Assembly (NCBI GenBank): GCA_050949225.1
Contig: JBMNFI010000001.1
Coordinates: forward strand, 372,001-436,000
DNA length: 64,000 bases
Reading direction: 5' to 3'
Origin: JBMNFI01 sp050949225
Lineage (GTDB): Bacteria > Bacillota > Dehalobacteriia > UBA4068
In this document: positions 52,985 through 61,800 of the stretch, one piece after another
Position numbering within the stretch: position 1 is the first letter of the stretch
Layout: each line of letters begins with the position of its first letter
The notes under the pieces: generated by a model
The model's input: the letters and a program-made list of their open reading frames with translations, nothing else
What the model was told of the DNA's origin: nothing
Database searches by the model: none
Made by a program: the position numbers and the translations under genes

Positions 52985-55015
52985 ATGGATCAACAAAAAA
53001 CTTTCACCAACAGACTAAAAAATGAAAAATCGCCCTATCTGTTACAGCATCTTGATAATCCCGTGGACTGGTATCCCTGGGGGGAGGAGGCTTTTACCAA
53101 GGCTCAAGCGGAAGATAAACCGATTTTCCTTTCCATAGGTTATTCAACCTGCCATTGGTGTCATGTGATGGCACATGAATCCTTTGAGGATCAAGAGGTG
53201 GCTGACATTTTAAACCGTGATTTTATCTCGATTAAGGTTGACCGTGAGGAAAGGCCCGATGTCGACAGTGTTTACATGTCGGCCTGCCAGGCTATGACCG
53301 GCAGCGGCGGCTGGCCATTGACCATTATCATGACGGCACAGCAAAAACCCTTTTTTGCCTGGACTTATCTGCCCAAAAATTCGCAAGCGGGTATGCTGGG
53401 ACTAACCGAGCTTTTAACAGCGGTCGCTCAAAAATGGCAAAAAGACAAAGAGGGTCTGCTTAAAACCGGTGAGCAATTAACGGAAATCCTCCGCAAAGCA
53501 CCGGAATTTAAACAAGAAAATGTGCCTTCTGCTGCAGAATTGGCGAAAAAGGCCGTACAAACCTTCAAAGCGGGCTATGACAGTCAATGGGGAGGCTTTG
53601 GAAAAGCACCCAAATTCCCCGCCGCCCATAATTTGCTCTTTTTGCTCAATTATACTGAGGATGCCACGCTTTTGACCATGGTGGAAAAAACTCTTGAACA
53701 GATGTATAAAGGCGGCTTATTCGACCATGTGGGCGGCGGCTTTTGCCGTTATTCCACTGATGAAAAATGGCTGGTTCCACATTTTGAAAAAATGCTTTAT
53801 GATAATGCCCTGCTCACTCTCAGTTATTTAAAGGCCTATCAAATTACCAAGCGCCCCTTATATCGCCTGGTAGCCGAGCGTATCTTGGCATATATTTTAC
53901 AAGAGCTTACTGATCCGGCCGGCGGCTTTTACTGCGGACAGGATGCCGACAGCGAAGGCCAAGAGGGCAAATATTATGTTTTTGGCGAGGCCGAGCTGCT
54001 GGAATTTTTCGGTCCCGAGGCCAATCTGTTCTGCAGCTGGTTTGGCATCACAAAATCCGGTAATTTTGAGGGGCAAAACATCCCTAATCTTATCGATAAC
54101 CCCAACTATGACCAAGACAACCCCGAGATCAGCCGCCTTTGTCAGCAGCTTTATGATTATCGGCTGCAGCGCATGTATCTGCATAAAGATGACAAAGTTT
54201 TGACCTCTTGGAGCAGCTTGATGATTATCGCTTTTCTGGAAGCGTATCGGGTCTTGGAAAACCCCGCCTATTTAAAAACGGCGCAAACAGCACAGCAATT
54301 TCTGGCCGCAAACCTTTTTACTGAAAACGGCCGCCCGTTGATCCGCTGGAAAGATGGGCATACTGCTCATGCAGGACAATTAAATGATTATACTTTTTAT
54401 ATTTGGTCACTGTTGGAGTTTTACGATGCGACTCTGGAGACTCACTATCTGGAGCAAGCAAGCCGACTGGCGCAACTGCTGCTGGAGTTGTTTTTTGATC
54501 AAAAAGAGGGCGGTTTTTATCTTTATGCCCATGATGCCGAGCAGCTGATCAGTCGCCCCAAAGAAATTTATGACAATGCTCTGCCTTGCGGAAATTCCGT
54601 GGCGCTCCTGATTTTAGAGCGCCTGGCTCGCCTGACAGGTCAAGAAATTTGGCAAACGGCCTCCCACAAGCAGCAACAATTTATGAAAGCTGCCGCCAGT
54701 GCCTATCCGGCAGGACACAGCTTTGCTCTTTTATCCTTACCTGCCGGCGATCGTGCCACCTATGAACTGATCTGTACTACCGCCGAAAAAACTATTCCCC
54801 CCGGACTTATGAAATTATTGCAGGAACAGACAACAGCTGATATAACAGTCCTCTTAAAGACCCAGGAAAATCAACAGCAGCTGGCAAAAATTGCACCATT
54901 TAGTGCCTCTTACCAGCTGCCGCAGCAGGGAACAAATTATTATCTTTGCCGCAATCAGGCTTGCTTTAATCCGGTCAGCAAGCTGAGCGAATTAAAAAAA
55001 CAACTGGACAGCTAA
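52985..55015 (+). CDS. Thioredoxin-fold DUF255 protein (YyaL / SPATA20 family)
   Basis: 676 residues, the family length. An N-terminal thioredoxin-like domain has SIGYSTCHWCHVMAHESFED with the CxxC pair, and the rest is an (alpha/alpha)6 barrel like glycosyl hydrolases and cellobiose epimerase: KAPKFPAAHNLLFLLNY, GGLFDHVGGGFCRYSTDEKW, WLVPHFEKMLYDNALL. Members are found in all domains but their reaction is not established. AAGGAG lies ten bases before the ATG. It is under the divergent MocR-type regulator. Confidence 0.93.
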   Translation: MDQQKTFTNRLKNEKSPYLLQHLDNPVDWYPWGEEAFTKAQAEDKPIFLSIGYSTCHWCHVMAHESFEDQEVADILNRDFISIKVDREERPDVDSVYMSACQAMTGSGGWPLTIIMTAQQKPFFAWTYLPKNSQAGMLGLTELLTAVAQKWQKDKEGLLKTGEQLTEILRKAPEFKQENVPSAAELAKKAVQTFKAGYDSQWGGFGKAPKFPAAHNLLFLLNYTEDATLLTMVEKTLEQMYKGGLFDHVGGGFCRYSTDEKWLVPHFEKMLYDNALLTLSYLKAYQITKRPLYRLVAERILAYILQELTDPAGGFYCGQDADSEGQEGKYYVFGEAELLEFFGPEANLFCSWFGITKSGNFEGQNIPNLIDNPNYDQDNPEISRLCQQLYDYRLQRMYLHKDDKVLTSWSSLMIIAFLEAYRVLENPAYLKTAQTAQQFLAANLFTENGRPLIRWKDGHTAHAGQLNDYTFYIWSLLEFYDATLETHYLEQASRLAQLLLELFFDQKEGGFYLYAHDAEQLISRPKEIYDNALPCGNSVALLILERLARLTGQEIWQTASHKQQQFMKAAASAYPAGHSFALLSLPAGDRATYELICTTAEKTIPPGLMKLLQEQTTADITVLLKTQENQQQLAKIAPFSASYQLPQQGTNYYLCRNQACFNPVSKLSELKKQLDS

Positions 55016-55060
55016 TCAGACTTTTTCTCATCAGACTTTTTCTCATCAGACTTTTTCAAT
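55016..55060. repeat. Three tandem 15-bp units spanning the SOD-like gene's 3' end
   Basis: TCAGACTTTTTCTCA at 55016 and 55031, then TCAGACTTTTTCAAT at 55046. On the minus strand the unit is GAAAAAGTCTGA: the last codons (Glu-Lys-Val) and stop of the SOD-like gene, duplicated twice beyond the gene. Confidence 0.9.
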
Positions 55061-55567
55061 CAAGCCGCAAGCGATTTTTTCACCGGAATTTCCGGAAGGC
55101 TGGCTGGTAAAATCATCCTGTTTATCATGAATAATTACCGCCTCGCCGATAATTTGCTCCAATGAAAAACGATCTGTCAAAACTAAATTCCAGGCCATGC
55201 CGTCATTAGCAAACAAAGGCGGTAAATCGCCGGCATGATAGGGGTGCTGACAGTTTTCCGGATCAAAATGAGCGCCGATCACCTCCCAGCGGCAACCGCT
55301 TTCACCACCGGTCGGGTCCCCCCCTTTTTCCCCCTCTTCATCATAATCATGAATATGCATGGCATATATGGGGCGATCACAAACACCCATTTTCCCCCGC
55401 GGCAGGCCGCTGATTTCACTTAAAACAACAATCCCTAAAGCAGTTTGCCAAAAATAAACCAAACCTCTGATGGTGGGGTAATCATCAGATCCGAGCACCC
55501 GAGCCTCGGCCCCGGCCGGCGTATAGCAAACCGTTTCTAAAAGCCTTGACGTTAAAGTTTTTTCCAT
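55046..55567 (-). CDS. Cu/Zn superoxide dismutase-like protein, cytosolic
   Basis: 173 residues without a signal peptide. The ligands of SodC are in order: AMHIHDY (two copper His), GAHFDPENCQHPYHAGDLPP (bridging and zinc His, zinc Asp), IIHDKQDDFTSQPSGNSGEK (last copper His and the typical Arg/Asn loop), then IACGLIEKV. Cytosolic Cu/Zn-SOD-like proteins occur in several anaerobic Bacillota; copper loading there is uncertain, so activity is inferred. GAGGTGATAAA precedes the ATG. It converges on the DUF255 gene. Confidence 0.88.
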   Translation of the reverse strand: MEKTLTSRLLETVCYTPAGAEARVLGSDDYPTIRGLVYFWQTALGIVVLSEISGLPRGKMGVCDRPIYAMHIHDYDEEGEKGGDPTGGESGCRWEVIGAHFDPENCQHPYHAGDLPPLFANDGMAWNLVLTDRFSLEQIIGEAVIIHDKQDDFTSQPSGNSGEKIACGLIEKV

Positions 55568-55695
55568 TTTATCACCTCCCTGCTCTTATTATATGTAGCA
55601 AAAAAAAGATGTTGCCTGCAGCAATCTAAGCTGCCGCCGCCGCAGAAAGTATCACTTATAAGAAAGTCCCACTTACCGTAAAAAAGCGTAAAAAC

Positions 55696-55724
55696 TTGAC
55701 TTAGGCAGCAAATAATGATAAAAT
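55696..55724 (+). promoter_or_regulatory. Promoter of the thiamine-transport operon
   Basis: TTGACT (55696-55701), 17 bases, TAAAAT (55719-55724). It begins just before the TPP riboswitch. The 55568-55695 stretch holds nothing else I can identify. Confidence 0.75.
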
Positions 55725-55736
55725 ACAAAAAAAGCT

Positions 55737-55820
55737 ATCTGGGGTGCTGACTAAGCTGAGATTGGGCCGCTGCCCAAAACCCTTAAACCTGATCCGGATA
55801 ATGCCGGCGGAGGGAACTTG
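55737..55820 (+). promoter_or_regulatory. TPP riboswitch (THI element)
   Basis: The conserved core is exact: GGGGTGCTGACTAAGCTGAG on the 5' side, and ACCCTTAAACCTGATCCGGA with TAATGCCGGCGGAGGGAA on the 3' side. TPP binding would favour the terminator downstream. Confidence 0.97.
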
Positions 55821-55844
55821 TCATTTTATGAACTGATTAATCTC

Positions 55845-55878
55845 AGGACCTTCTGATTAGAAAGGTCCTGTTTTTTTT
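55845..55878 (+). terminator. Expression-platform terminator of the TPP riboswitch
   Basis: AGGACCTT (55845-55852) pairs with AAGGTCCT (55862-55869), followed by a run of eight T after one G. Confidence 0.92.
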
Positions 55879-55908
55879 AATTATACTAATATCTAAGGAG
55901 GTTAAATA

Positions 55909-56211
55909 ATGGTTAATTTGGCCAGTGTCGCTATCCAGGTTTTGCCGCTTACTGAAAATGAGCAAGAACTTTACCGTATTGTCGATGAGGTAATCGCTTA
56001 TATTAAAAGTTTTGATCTGCCCACGGTGGTGGGGCCTTTTGAAACTACTGTAGAGGGGGACTATGACACTTTGTTGGAAATAGTCAAAAATGTTTCGCCG
56101 CTGGCTTTGCAGGCGGGCGCTCAAAACCTCTTGGTTAATGTCAAAATCGCTGCCGCAAATGAGAGGAGCGTACAAACCATTGCACAAAAAACTGATCGAC
56201 ATCAAAGATAA
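55909..56211 (+). CDS. MTH1187/YkoF-type thiamine-binding protein (DUF77)
   Basis: 100 residues. It is a small ferredoxin-like protein: ASVAIQVLPLTENEQELYRI, YIKSFDLPTVVGPFETTVEG and DTLLEIVKNVSPLALQAGAQ. Proteins of this family bind thiamine or its pyrimidine and occur in TPP-riboswitch operons. It is the first gene of the operon and its 3' end overlaps thiX. AGGAGG lies nine bases before the ATG. It probably delivers or buffers the precursor in the cytosol. Confidence 0.9.
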   Translation: MVNLASVAIQVLPLTENEQELYRIVDEVIAYIKSFDLPTVVGPFETTVEGDYDTLLEIVKNVSPLALQAGAQNLLVNVKIAAANERSVQTIAQKTDRHQR

Positions 56212-56968
56212 GCTGCTCCCTTTGGCGACTATTTTAATAGTGATCATCATATGGCAAATTATTGCCCAATCGGGAGTGGTTCCCGGTTACATGCTGCCGG
56301 CGCCGCTGGCCGTGGCACAGGCTTTTATGGCGGATTTAAGCGTCCTTTTGGGGCATCTTAAGGTGACCCTTATAGAGGCTTTGGCGGGCTTGGGGCTAAG
56401 CATTATTTTAGGTTTTATGCTCGCCTTACTGATGGATCGTTATGAAACTCTTAAAAAGGCTTTTTATCCGCTTTTAGTGGTAACGCAAACGGTGCCGCCG
56501 ATTGCCATTGCTCCTCTTTTGGTGCTGTGGTTTGGTTTTGGGCTGTCTCCTAAAATCCTGTTGATTGTCGTGGTCTGTTTTTTCCCCATTGCAGTAGGTT
56601 TTTTACATGGTTTTGCGGCCGCAGATGCCGACGAGATGCAGCTTTTGCGCTCTATGGGCGCCAATAAAAGACAGATTTTCCGCTACATCAAACTGCCCAG
56701 CAGCCTCCCCTATTTTTTCTCCGGCTTAAAGGTCTCCACTGCTTATTGTGTGGTTTCAGCGGTGATCGCCGAATGGCTGGGCGGAACGGCCGGACTGGGC
56801 GTTTATATGACAAGAGTGCGCAAATCTTATGATTTTGAGAGCATGTTTGCAGTCATAATCTTGATTGCGGCTTTAAGTATTGTTTTAATGCTGGCGGTCA
56901 CGTTTTTAGAAAAGCGGGCCATGCCTTACAAAAAAACATCCCTAAATTATAAACAGGAGGTTCTCTAA
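56159..56968 (+). CDS. thiX: Thiamine-precursor ABC transporter permease
   Basis: 269 residues from the ATG at 56159; a TTG at 56180, eleven bases after GGAG, is an alternative, and both overlap the preceding gene. Six membrane helices of the BPD_transp_1 type carry the ATPase-contact loop ADADEMQLLRSMGANKRQIF, with FFPIAVGFLHGF and EWLGGTAGLGVYM before and after. It forms the channel for HMP or a similar thiamine precursor. It ends one base into thiY (TAATG). Confidence 0.92.
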   Translation: MRGAYKPLHKKLIDIKDKLLPLATILIVIIIWQIIAQSGVVPGYMLPAPLAVAQAFMADLSVLLGHLKVTLIEALAGLGLSIILGFMLALLMDRYETLKKAFYPLLVVTQTVPPIAIAPLLVLWFGFGLSPKILLIVVVCFFPIAVGFLHGFAAADADEMQLLRSMGANKRQIFRYIKLPSSLPYFFSGLKVSTAYCVVSAVIAEWLGGTAGLGVYMTRVRKSYDFESMFAVIILIAALSIVLMLAVTFLEKRAMPYKKTSLNYKQEVL

Positions 56969-57966
56969 TGAAAAAAATCTTCATACTTTTATTAACCTTA
57001 ATTTTGGTAGGTTCACTAACTGCCTGCACTTCAAACAGCGAAAATGAGCAAAAAACTGCCCAAAAGTCAGTAACCGTGGTCTTAGACTGGACTCCTAACA
57101 CCAATCATACCGGCTTATACGTGGCCTTGGAAAAGGATTATTTTGCCGCAGAGGGCTTAGATGTCGAAATTATTCAGCCGCCGGAAGATGGTGCGGCCCC
57201 TTTGGTGGCTGCCGGAAAAGCGCAGTTTGGGGTGGACTTTCAAGACTATTTGGCCCCCGCCTTCACCTCGTCAAATCCCTTACCCGTCACAGCCATCGCA
57301 GCTTTAGTGCAACATAATACCTCGGGAATTATCTCTTTGCAAGCAAAAAACATTAAATCGGGCAAGGATTTAATGGGTAAAAAATACGCCACTTGGGATT
57401 TACCGGTCGAAAAAGCCATGCTTAAGCGCATCGTGGAAAATGACGGTGGTGATTTTTCACAGATAGAGCTGGTTCCCTCAACAGTAACGGATGTTATTTC
57501 TGCCTTGGACAGCGATATTGATGCCGTTTGGATTTTTTATGCTTGGGATGGTATTGCCTGTCAAGTCAAAGGGATAGAAACTAATTTCTTTGCCTTTAAA
57601 GATGAAGAAGCCGTTTTTGATTACTACACACCGGTCTTGATTGCCAATGATCAGGTGCTAACTGATGATCCTGAACTGGCGAAAGCTTTTTTAAGGGCCA
57701 CCGCCAAAGGGTATCAATTTGCTATTGACAATCCTCAGGATTCCGCCGCTATTTTGCTTAAATACGCACCGGAGCTGGATGCTGAGATTGTGCTGGCCAG
57801 TCAACAGTGGTTGGCTGATAAATACCTGGATGATGCACCTCAATGGGGCTTTTTCAGCGAAGAGCGCTGGGATGCTTTCTATAACTATCTTTATCAAGAA
57901 GGGTTAATCGCCGAGGAAATTCCCGCCGGCACAGGGTTTACTAATGATTATTTACCGACGGAATAA
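56968..57966 (+). CDS. thiY: Thiamine-precursor ABC transporter substrate-binding lipoprotein (NMT1/THI5-like)
   Basis: 332 residues. The lipobox LVGSLTAC anchors it at Cys20. The NMT1-type domain has DWTPNTNHTGLYVALEKDYF, FGVDFQDYLAPAF and KYATWDLPVEKAMLKRIVEN. It captures hydroxymethylpyrimidine-type precursors (formyl-aminopyrimidine in the Bacillus ThiY). AGGAGG precedes the ATG. It sits between permease and ATPase genes under the TPP riboswitch. Confidence 0.95.
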   Translation: MKKIFILLLTLILVGSLTACTSNSENEQKTAQKSVTVVLDWTPNTNHTGLYVALEKDYFAAEGLDVEIIQPPEDGAAPLVAAGKAQFGVDFQDYLAPAFTSSNPLPVTAIAALVQHNTSGIISLQAKNIKSGKDLMGKKYATWDLPVEKAMLKRIVENDGGDFSQIELVPSTVTDVISALDSDIDAVWIFYAWDGIACQVKGIETNFFAFKDEEAVFDYYTPVLIANDQVLTDDPELAKAFLRATAKGYQFAIDNPQDSAAILLKYAPELDAEIVLASQQWLADKYLDDAPQWGFFSEERWDAFYNYLYQEGLIAEEIPAGTGFTNDYLPTE

Positions 57967-57975
57967 GGAGCTCAT

Positions 57976-58725
57976 ATGCCAAAGCAAGTGTTAAAAGCTG
58001 AAAATGTCAGCAAAACTTTTGAGGACAAACCGGTCTTTAAAAACTTGTCATTATGCCTTTATGAAGGTGAAATGCTTTGTCTGACCGGTGCCAGCGGCAT
58101 CGGTAAGACCACTTTATTTAATCTTTTGTCCGGCCTGATTAAGCCGGATGAGGGGCGTATTTTTTTAGGAGAACAGGACATTACGGGCCTGCCCGGTCAA
58201 ATCAGCTTTATGCAGCAAAAGGATTTGCTGCTCCCCTACTATACGGTTTTGCATAATACGGCCCTGCCCCTGCTAGTTAAGGGTATGGAAAAAATAAAAG
58301 CCCTGGCAAAAGCGGAAAAATATTTCCCTTTCTTTGGACTGGAAGGCTATCAAGAGCTGTACCCGCATGAATTATCCGGTGGGATGCGGCAAAGAGCCGC
58401 TCTTTTACGCACTTATATGCAGTCACAGCAGGTGGTACTTTTGGATGAGCCTTTCGGCGCTTTAGATGCCGCCACCAGATATAAAATGCAGGAATGGTAT
58501 TTAGAAATTGCAGAAACCATGCAGCTATCGACCATCTTTATCACTCATGACCTTGACGAAGCGATCCTGCTTTCTGATAGGATCTTGGTTCTGGGTGGGC
58601 AGCCGGCACAGATCACGGCAGAATTAAAAATCACTTACCCGCATCATAAAAGGCAGCAATTTTCCGTCAGCGAAGACTTCATTCATTATAAAAAAGACCT
58701 GCTGTCTGCCATAAAGGGTCTTTAA
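57976..58725 (+). CDS. thiZ: Thiamine-precursor ABC transporter ATPase
   Basis: 249 residues. Walker A is GASGIGKTTLFNLL, the signature LSGGMRQRAALLRTYM, Walker B VVLLDEPFGALDA and the switch His lies in FITHDLDEAILLSD. It powers the thiX/thiY uptake system. AAGGAG lies six bases before the ATG. It closes the operon; the next gene has its own promoter. Confidence 0.95.
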   Translation: MPKQVLKAENVSKTFEDKPVFKNLSLCLYEGEMLCLTGASGIGKTTLFNLLSGLIKPDEGRIFLGEQDITGLPGQISFMQQKDLLLPYYTVLHNTALPLLVKGMEKIKALAKAEKYFPFFGLEGYQELYPHELSGGMRQRAALLRTYMQSQQVVLLDEPFGALDAATRYKMQEWYLEIAETMQLSTIFITHDLDEAILLSDRILVLGGQPAQITAELKITYPHHKRQQFSVSEDFIHYKKDLLSAIKGL

Positions 58726-58777
58726 AATTAATCCTGATTTTAGCAAATTTATGGCTGTCAGGACTACTTTTTTATTG

Positions 58778-58808
58778 TATAATATAAGAAAAGATTGTTT
58801 TATATTAT
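58778..58808 (+). promoter_or_regulatory. TATAAT box overlapping a 9-bp inverted repeat
   Basis: TATAAT (58778-58783) overlaps ATAATATAA (58779-58787), which pairs exactly with TTATATTAT (58800-58808). A weak TGTCAG lies 17 bases upstream. Placement suits a repressor of the flavin-binding protein gene. Confidence 0.5.
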
Positions 58809-58836
58809 GGTTATATATTAAGGGAGGCGCTAACCA

Positions 58837-59316
58837 ATGACTAGAAAAATGCAAAAAAGTTCTCGACAGTTACCTGATCAGGAGGCAAAACAATTATTGG
58901 CACAAGGCGATACAGGGGTTTTAAGTATCAATGGGGATGATGGCTATCCCTATGGAGTTCCCATGACTTATATTTATGTGGAAAAGGATCAGGCCATCTA
59001 CCTCCACTCTGCTAATTATGGTTATAAATGGGAGGCCTTACAGGAGAATAACAAGGTTTGCTTTACGGCGATTTTAAGCTCCAAAATTTTACCGCATAAA
59101 TCCACGGCGGCTTTTGAAAGCGTGATCGTCACCGGTATTGCTCATCAGCTGCAGGATGACAGTGACAAAAGAGCGGTTATGGATCTCTTTGTCAAGTGCT
59201 TTTGCAAAGGACATGAAGAAGTCGGCAATAAACTAATCAAAGGCGTTTATGATAAAACCGGTGTCATCCGTCTGGAAATTGAAGAGCTTAAAGGCAAAGC
59301 CTATCGCGATTCATAA
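58837..59316 (+). CDS. Pyridoxamine 5'-phosphate oxidase-like flavin-binding protein (NimA-type)
   Basis: 159 residues of the split-barrel FMN/F420-binding fold: QLLAQGDTGVLSINGDDGYP, GVPMTYIYVEKDQAIYLHSA, KWEALQENNKVCF and the C-terminal VIRLEIEELKGK. The opening and length fit the NimA/5-nitroimidazole-reductase-like group, in which a histidine binds flavin or heme; the reaction here is unknown. GGGAGG lies nine bases before the ATG. It is a single-gene unit with its own promoter and terminator. Confidence 0.88.
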   Translation: MTRKMQKSSRQLPDQEAKQLLAQGDTGVLSINGDDGYPYGVPMTYIYVEKDQAIYLHSANYGYKWEALQENNKVCFTAILSSKILPHKSTAAFESVIVTGIAHQLQDDSDKRAVMDLFVKCFCKGHEEVGNKLIKGVYDKTGVIRLEIEELKGKAYRDS

Positions 59317-59323
59317 AATATTA

Positions 59324-59367
59324 AATAAGCAAAAGCGACGAGCCACAGCTCGCCGCTTTTGCTTATT
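59324..59367 (+). terminator. Terminator after the flavin-binding protein gene
   Basis: AATAAGCAAAAGCG pairs with CGCTTTTGCTTATT, and the inner CGAGC/GCTCG extends the stem. The gap to hydF (to 59586) has nothing else clear. Confidence 0.85.
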
Positions 59368-59586
59368 CATAACGTGGGGGTTATGATGAAAAAGGTGAAG
59401 GATTGCTTTTAAAATCTCCTTTTATATGTTCATTATACAATCAAGCAACAATAAATGCAAGATGTATTCAGCATTTTTCACAATTTATTAAAAACAACTC
59501 AACACCTTTGCTCAAATCCTCACCTAATTTTATCTAAAAAACAACCTAGAAAAAACAGCTGATCAAGCTAACGGTCTTAACAAGCT

Positions 59587-60777
59587 CTAGACAGTTATTT
59601 TATCCAATATACCCGACAATTGAGCAATGGCCATGCCATAATTGGTAATCGGCACCTCTTGCCCCTGGGCTTTAGCAATACGGGTTAAAACATAACGCCT
59701 GTTAAACATGCATGCCCCACAATGAATAATCAGCGCGTAAGGCGTCAAATCATCCGGAAAGTCCATACCGCTGACCATATCTATCTGTAAACCGGGGCCA
59801 ATTTTTTTACGCAATAAATTAGGGATTTTAACACGTCCAATATCTTCCTCTAAAGGGCTGTGCGTGCAAGCTTCAGCGATTAAAATACGGTCTTTTTCTG
59901 TCAACTTTTCAATAGCAGCCGCCCCCTGTGCAAAATCTGATGCATTGCCTTTATAACCGGCAAAAAGCACGGAAAAGGAGGTCAGTAAGCTTTCAGGCGG
60001 CTTCTGATCATAAATTATTTTAAAAACCTGTGAGTCAACAATGATCAAATCCGGTGATTTTTTTAGCGTACCGACAGCCGCAGCAAAATTATCCGTAGTC
60101 ACGCTCATCACCAAACATTGATGATCCAAAAGATCACGGATGGTTTGCACCTGCGGCAAAATCAAGCGTCCTTTAGGTGCTTGAATATCCTGCGGCATCA
60201 CCAAAAGCACCAAGTCACCGGGCTTGACCAGATGCGCAGTAATGCTGGCAGCCTGAAAATCCTCCGGCATAAAACGGGCAATTTCCTCCTTGATCCTACC
60301 AATGTTTTGTTTATTACGAGCGCTCACAATCAGAGGCTTGACCCCCAAGGCCGCCTGTGCCTTATCTGCTAAATCGTTATTATCTGCGCGCAAATCGGCT
60401 TTACTGATAATAACGATAAAAGGTATTTTGCGTTTTTTAAACTCCGCTACCCAAGCTTGTTCGGCAGAAAATTCATCATCGGCAACGACCAATAAAGCGA
60501 CATCTGTCTTATCCAAGGCCTGACGGCTTTTTTCTACCCGCATTTGCCCCAGCCGACCGCTGTCATCAAAACCGGCCGTATCTATTAAAGTGCAAGGCCC
60601 CAAAGGATTAATCTCCATATTTTTATAGACAGGATCTGTCGTGGTGCCGGCTACCTCGGAAACTAAGGCTATTTCCTGTCCGCAAATGGCATTAATCAGT
60701 GATGATTTACCACTATTTCTTTTACCGAAAATAGCAATATGCAAGCGGTTAGCAGTTGGCGTTTCCTGTAAACTCAT
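59587..60777 (-). CDS. hydF: [FeFe]-hydrogenase maturation GTPase HydF
   Basis: 396 residues. HydF is the scaffold that loads the 2Fe subcluster onto the [FeFe] hydrogenase. The N-terminal GTPase has GKRNSGKSSLINAICG, SEVAGTTTDPVYKN and ISKADL; the C-terminal cluster domain has ACTHSPLEEDIGR, KKIGPGLQIDMVSG and IHCGACMFNRRYVLTRI, giving the three-Cys [4Fe-4S] site. AAGGTG precedes the ATG; an extended -10 (TATAAT, 60811-60816) is upstream. hydE, hydG and the hydrogenase are not in this window. Confidence 0.97.
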   Translation of the reverse strand: MSLQETPTANRLHIAIFGKRNSGKSSLINAICGQEIALVSEVAGTTTDPVYKNMEINPLGPCTLIDTAGFDDSGRLGQMRVEKSRQALDKTDVALLVVADDEFSAEQAWVAEFKKRKIPFIVIISKADLRADNNDLADKAQAALGVKPLIVSARNKQNIGRIKEEIARFMPEDFQAASITAHLVKPGDLVLLVMPQDIQAPKGRLILPQVQTIRDLLDHQCLVMSVTTDNFAAAVGTLKKSPDLIIVDSQVFKIIYDQKPPESLLTSFSVLFAGYKGNASDFAQGAAAIEKLTEKDRILIAEACTHSPLEEDIGRVKIPNLLRKKIGPGLQIDMVSGMDFPDDLTPYALIIHCGACMFNRRYVLTRIAKAQGQEVPITNYGMAIAQLSGILDKITV

Positions 60778-60983
60778 CAGATCACCTTCCCCTTTTAAAG
60801 TGTTAATATAATTATAGCATGTTTTAAGTAAATCTTATACAAGCGTTTTCACAGTTTTTTGTTTTTTTCAAGCAACCCTCACCTCACTTGGCCGAGAGAG
60901 CGGCTCCTTTTGTCACAAATCAAACCACTAGCAGCCTCAATACCGACCTTTTATTAAAAATTTTGACATTTTATAAGAACATA

Positions 60984-61012
60984 TTTACTTTATTAAATAT
61001 AACAGGTATACT
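60984..61012 (+). promoter_or_regulatory. Promoter of the DUF5067 lipoprotein gene
   Basis: TTTACT (60984-60989) and TATACT (61007-61012), 17 bases apart. A TTGACA at 60964-60969 is a second, less well placed option. The 360-base gap from hydF holds both divergent promoters and a leader of about 120 bases. Confidence 0.6.
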
Positions 61013-61140
61013 ATAGGTAAATAAGACACTTTAAGCTAACTGATAAATAAAAAAGTTATATTTAGGAGGCTTTCCGGAATCTTTATGCTTATCAATAACC
61101 CTTAATATATTTTACTTTAAAAAATAAAGGAGGATAAAAA

Positions 61141-61614
61141 ATGAAAAAATTATTACTTATTGTCGCAACCGGTTTACTATGTTTAGGATTAGTTGCCTGC
61201 GGAAGTGGAGGTACTGAAACCACAAACACCACAGCAACCGATGAAACAGCGAATCAGGCAACAGATGAGGGTAATTTAGGTGATTACTATGTTAAGATCA
61301 AAGATGCCAAAATTGGTGAAAGCTATGAAGGAAGTCAAGCATTAATAGTTACCTTTGACTTTACCAATAATTCCGAAGAAAATGCGTCCTTTATTAGTTC
61401 CGTCTCCACTATTGCCTATCAAGATGGCGTGCAGCTTGATACAGCGGTATTAACAAACTACCAGGATGATTGGAAAAAAATCCAACCCGGAACAACCTTA
61501 GAAGTAAGATCAGCATGGTTATTGCCGGATAAAACCTCTCCTGTTGATGTAGAAGTCTCCGAATTTATTAGTTTTTCCGATGAAAAACTGACTAAAACCT
61601 TTGAATTAGAATAA
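61141..61614 (+). CDS. DUF5067-type lipoprotein
   Basis: 157 residues. The signal peptide ends in the lipobox GLVAC (Cys20), followed by a Gly/Ser/Thr-rich linker to about residue 45. The folded part, VKIKDAKIGESYEGSQALIV, TFDFTNNSEENASFISSVST and KIQPGTTLEVRSAWLLPD, fits the immunoglobulin-like DUF5067/DUF4352 family of surface lipoproteins. The role is unknown. AAAGGAGG lies seven bases before the ATG. It is a monocistronic unit. Confidence 0.85.
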   Translation: MKKLLLIVATGLLCLGLVACGSGGTETTNTTATDETANQATDEGNLGDYYVKIKDAKIGESYEGSQALIVTFDFTNNSEENASFISSVSTIAYQDGVQLDTAVLTNYQDDWKKIQPGTTLEVRSAWLLPDKTSPVDVEVSEFISFSDEKLTKTFELE

Positions 61615-61620
61615 AACCCC

Positions 61621-61646
61621 GCCCTCCCCTTAGGGAGGGCTTTTTT
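61621..61646 (+). terminator. Intrinsic terminator of the DUF5067 lipoprotein gene
   Basis: GCCCTCCC-CTTA-GGGAGGGC followed by six T. Confidence 0.95.
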
Positions 61647-61695
61647 CTTGGTCAAAACCTGTGGCTGATCCTGATAGTTGTTTTAACTTTCTCTA

Positions 61696-61739
61696 CAGAG
61701 TAAAAAGAAACCGCTTTAAAGTGGTTTCTTTTTACTCTG
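61696..61739. terminator. Long hairpin between the lipoprotein gene and the tRNA remnant
   Basis: CAGAGTAAAAAGAAACC (61696-61712) pairs with GGTTTCTTTTTACTCTG (61723-61739), with GCTTT/AGTG at the loop side. Read on the minus strand it follows the tRNA remnant and ends in a T-rich tract, so it is likely the old tRNA terminator. Confidence 0.75.
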
Positions 61740-61742
61740 CTC

Positions 61743-61800
61743 GGAGCGATGAGACTCAAACTTGCGACCTCTGCCACCGCAATGTCTAACAATAACCCAT
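61743..61800 (-). pseudogene. Decayed tRNA gene fragment
   Basis: Minus-strand CATTGCGGTGGCAGAGGTCG, then CAAGTTTGAGTCTCATCGCTCC, resembles the 3' half of a tRNA: a T-loop-like GTTTGAGTC and an acceptor-like TCGCTCC. A D-arm-like TTGTTAGAC lies just before. The T-stem has two mismatches and the 5' acceptor and anticodon arm cannot be completed, so it is not a working tRNA. Confidence 0.35.
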
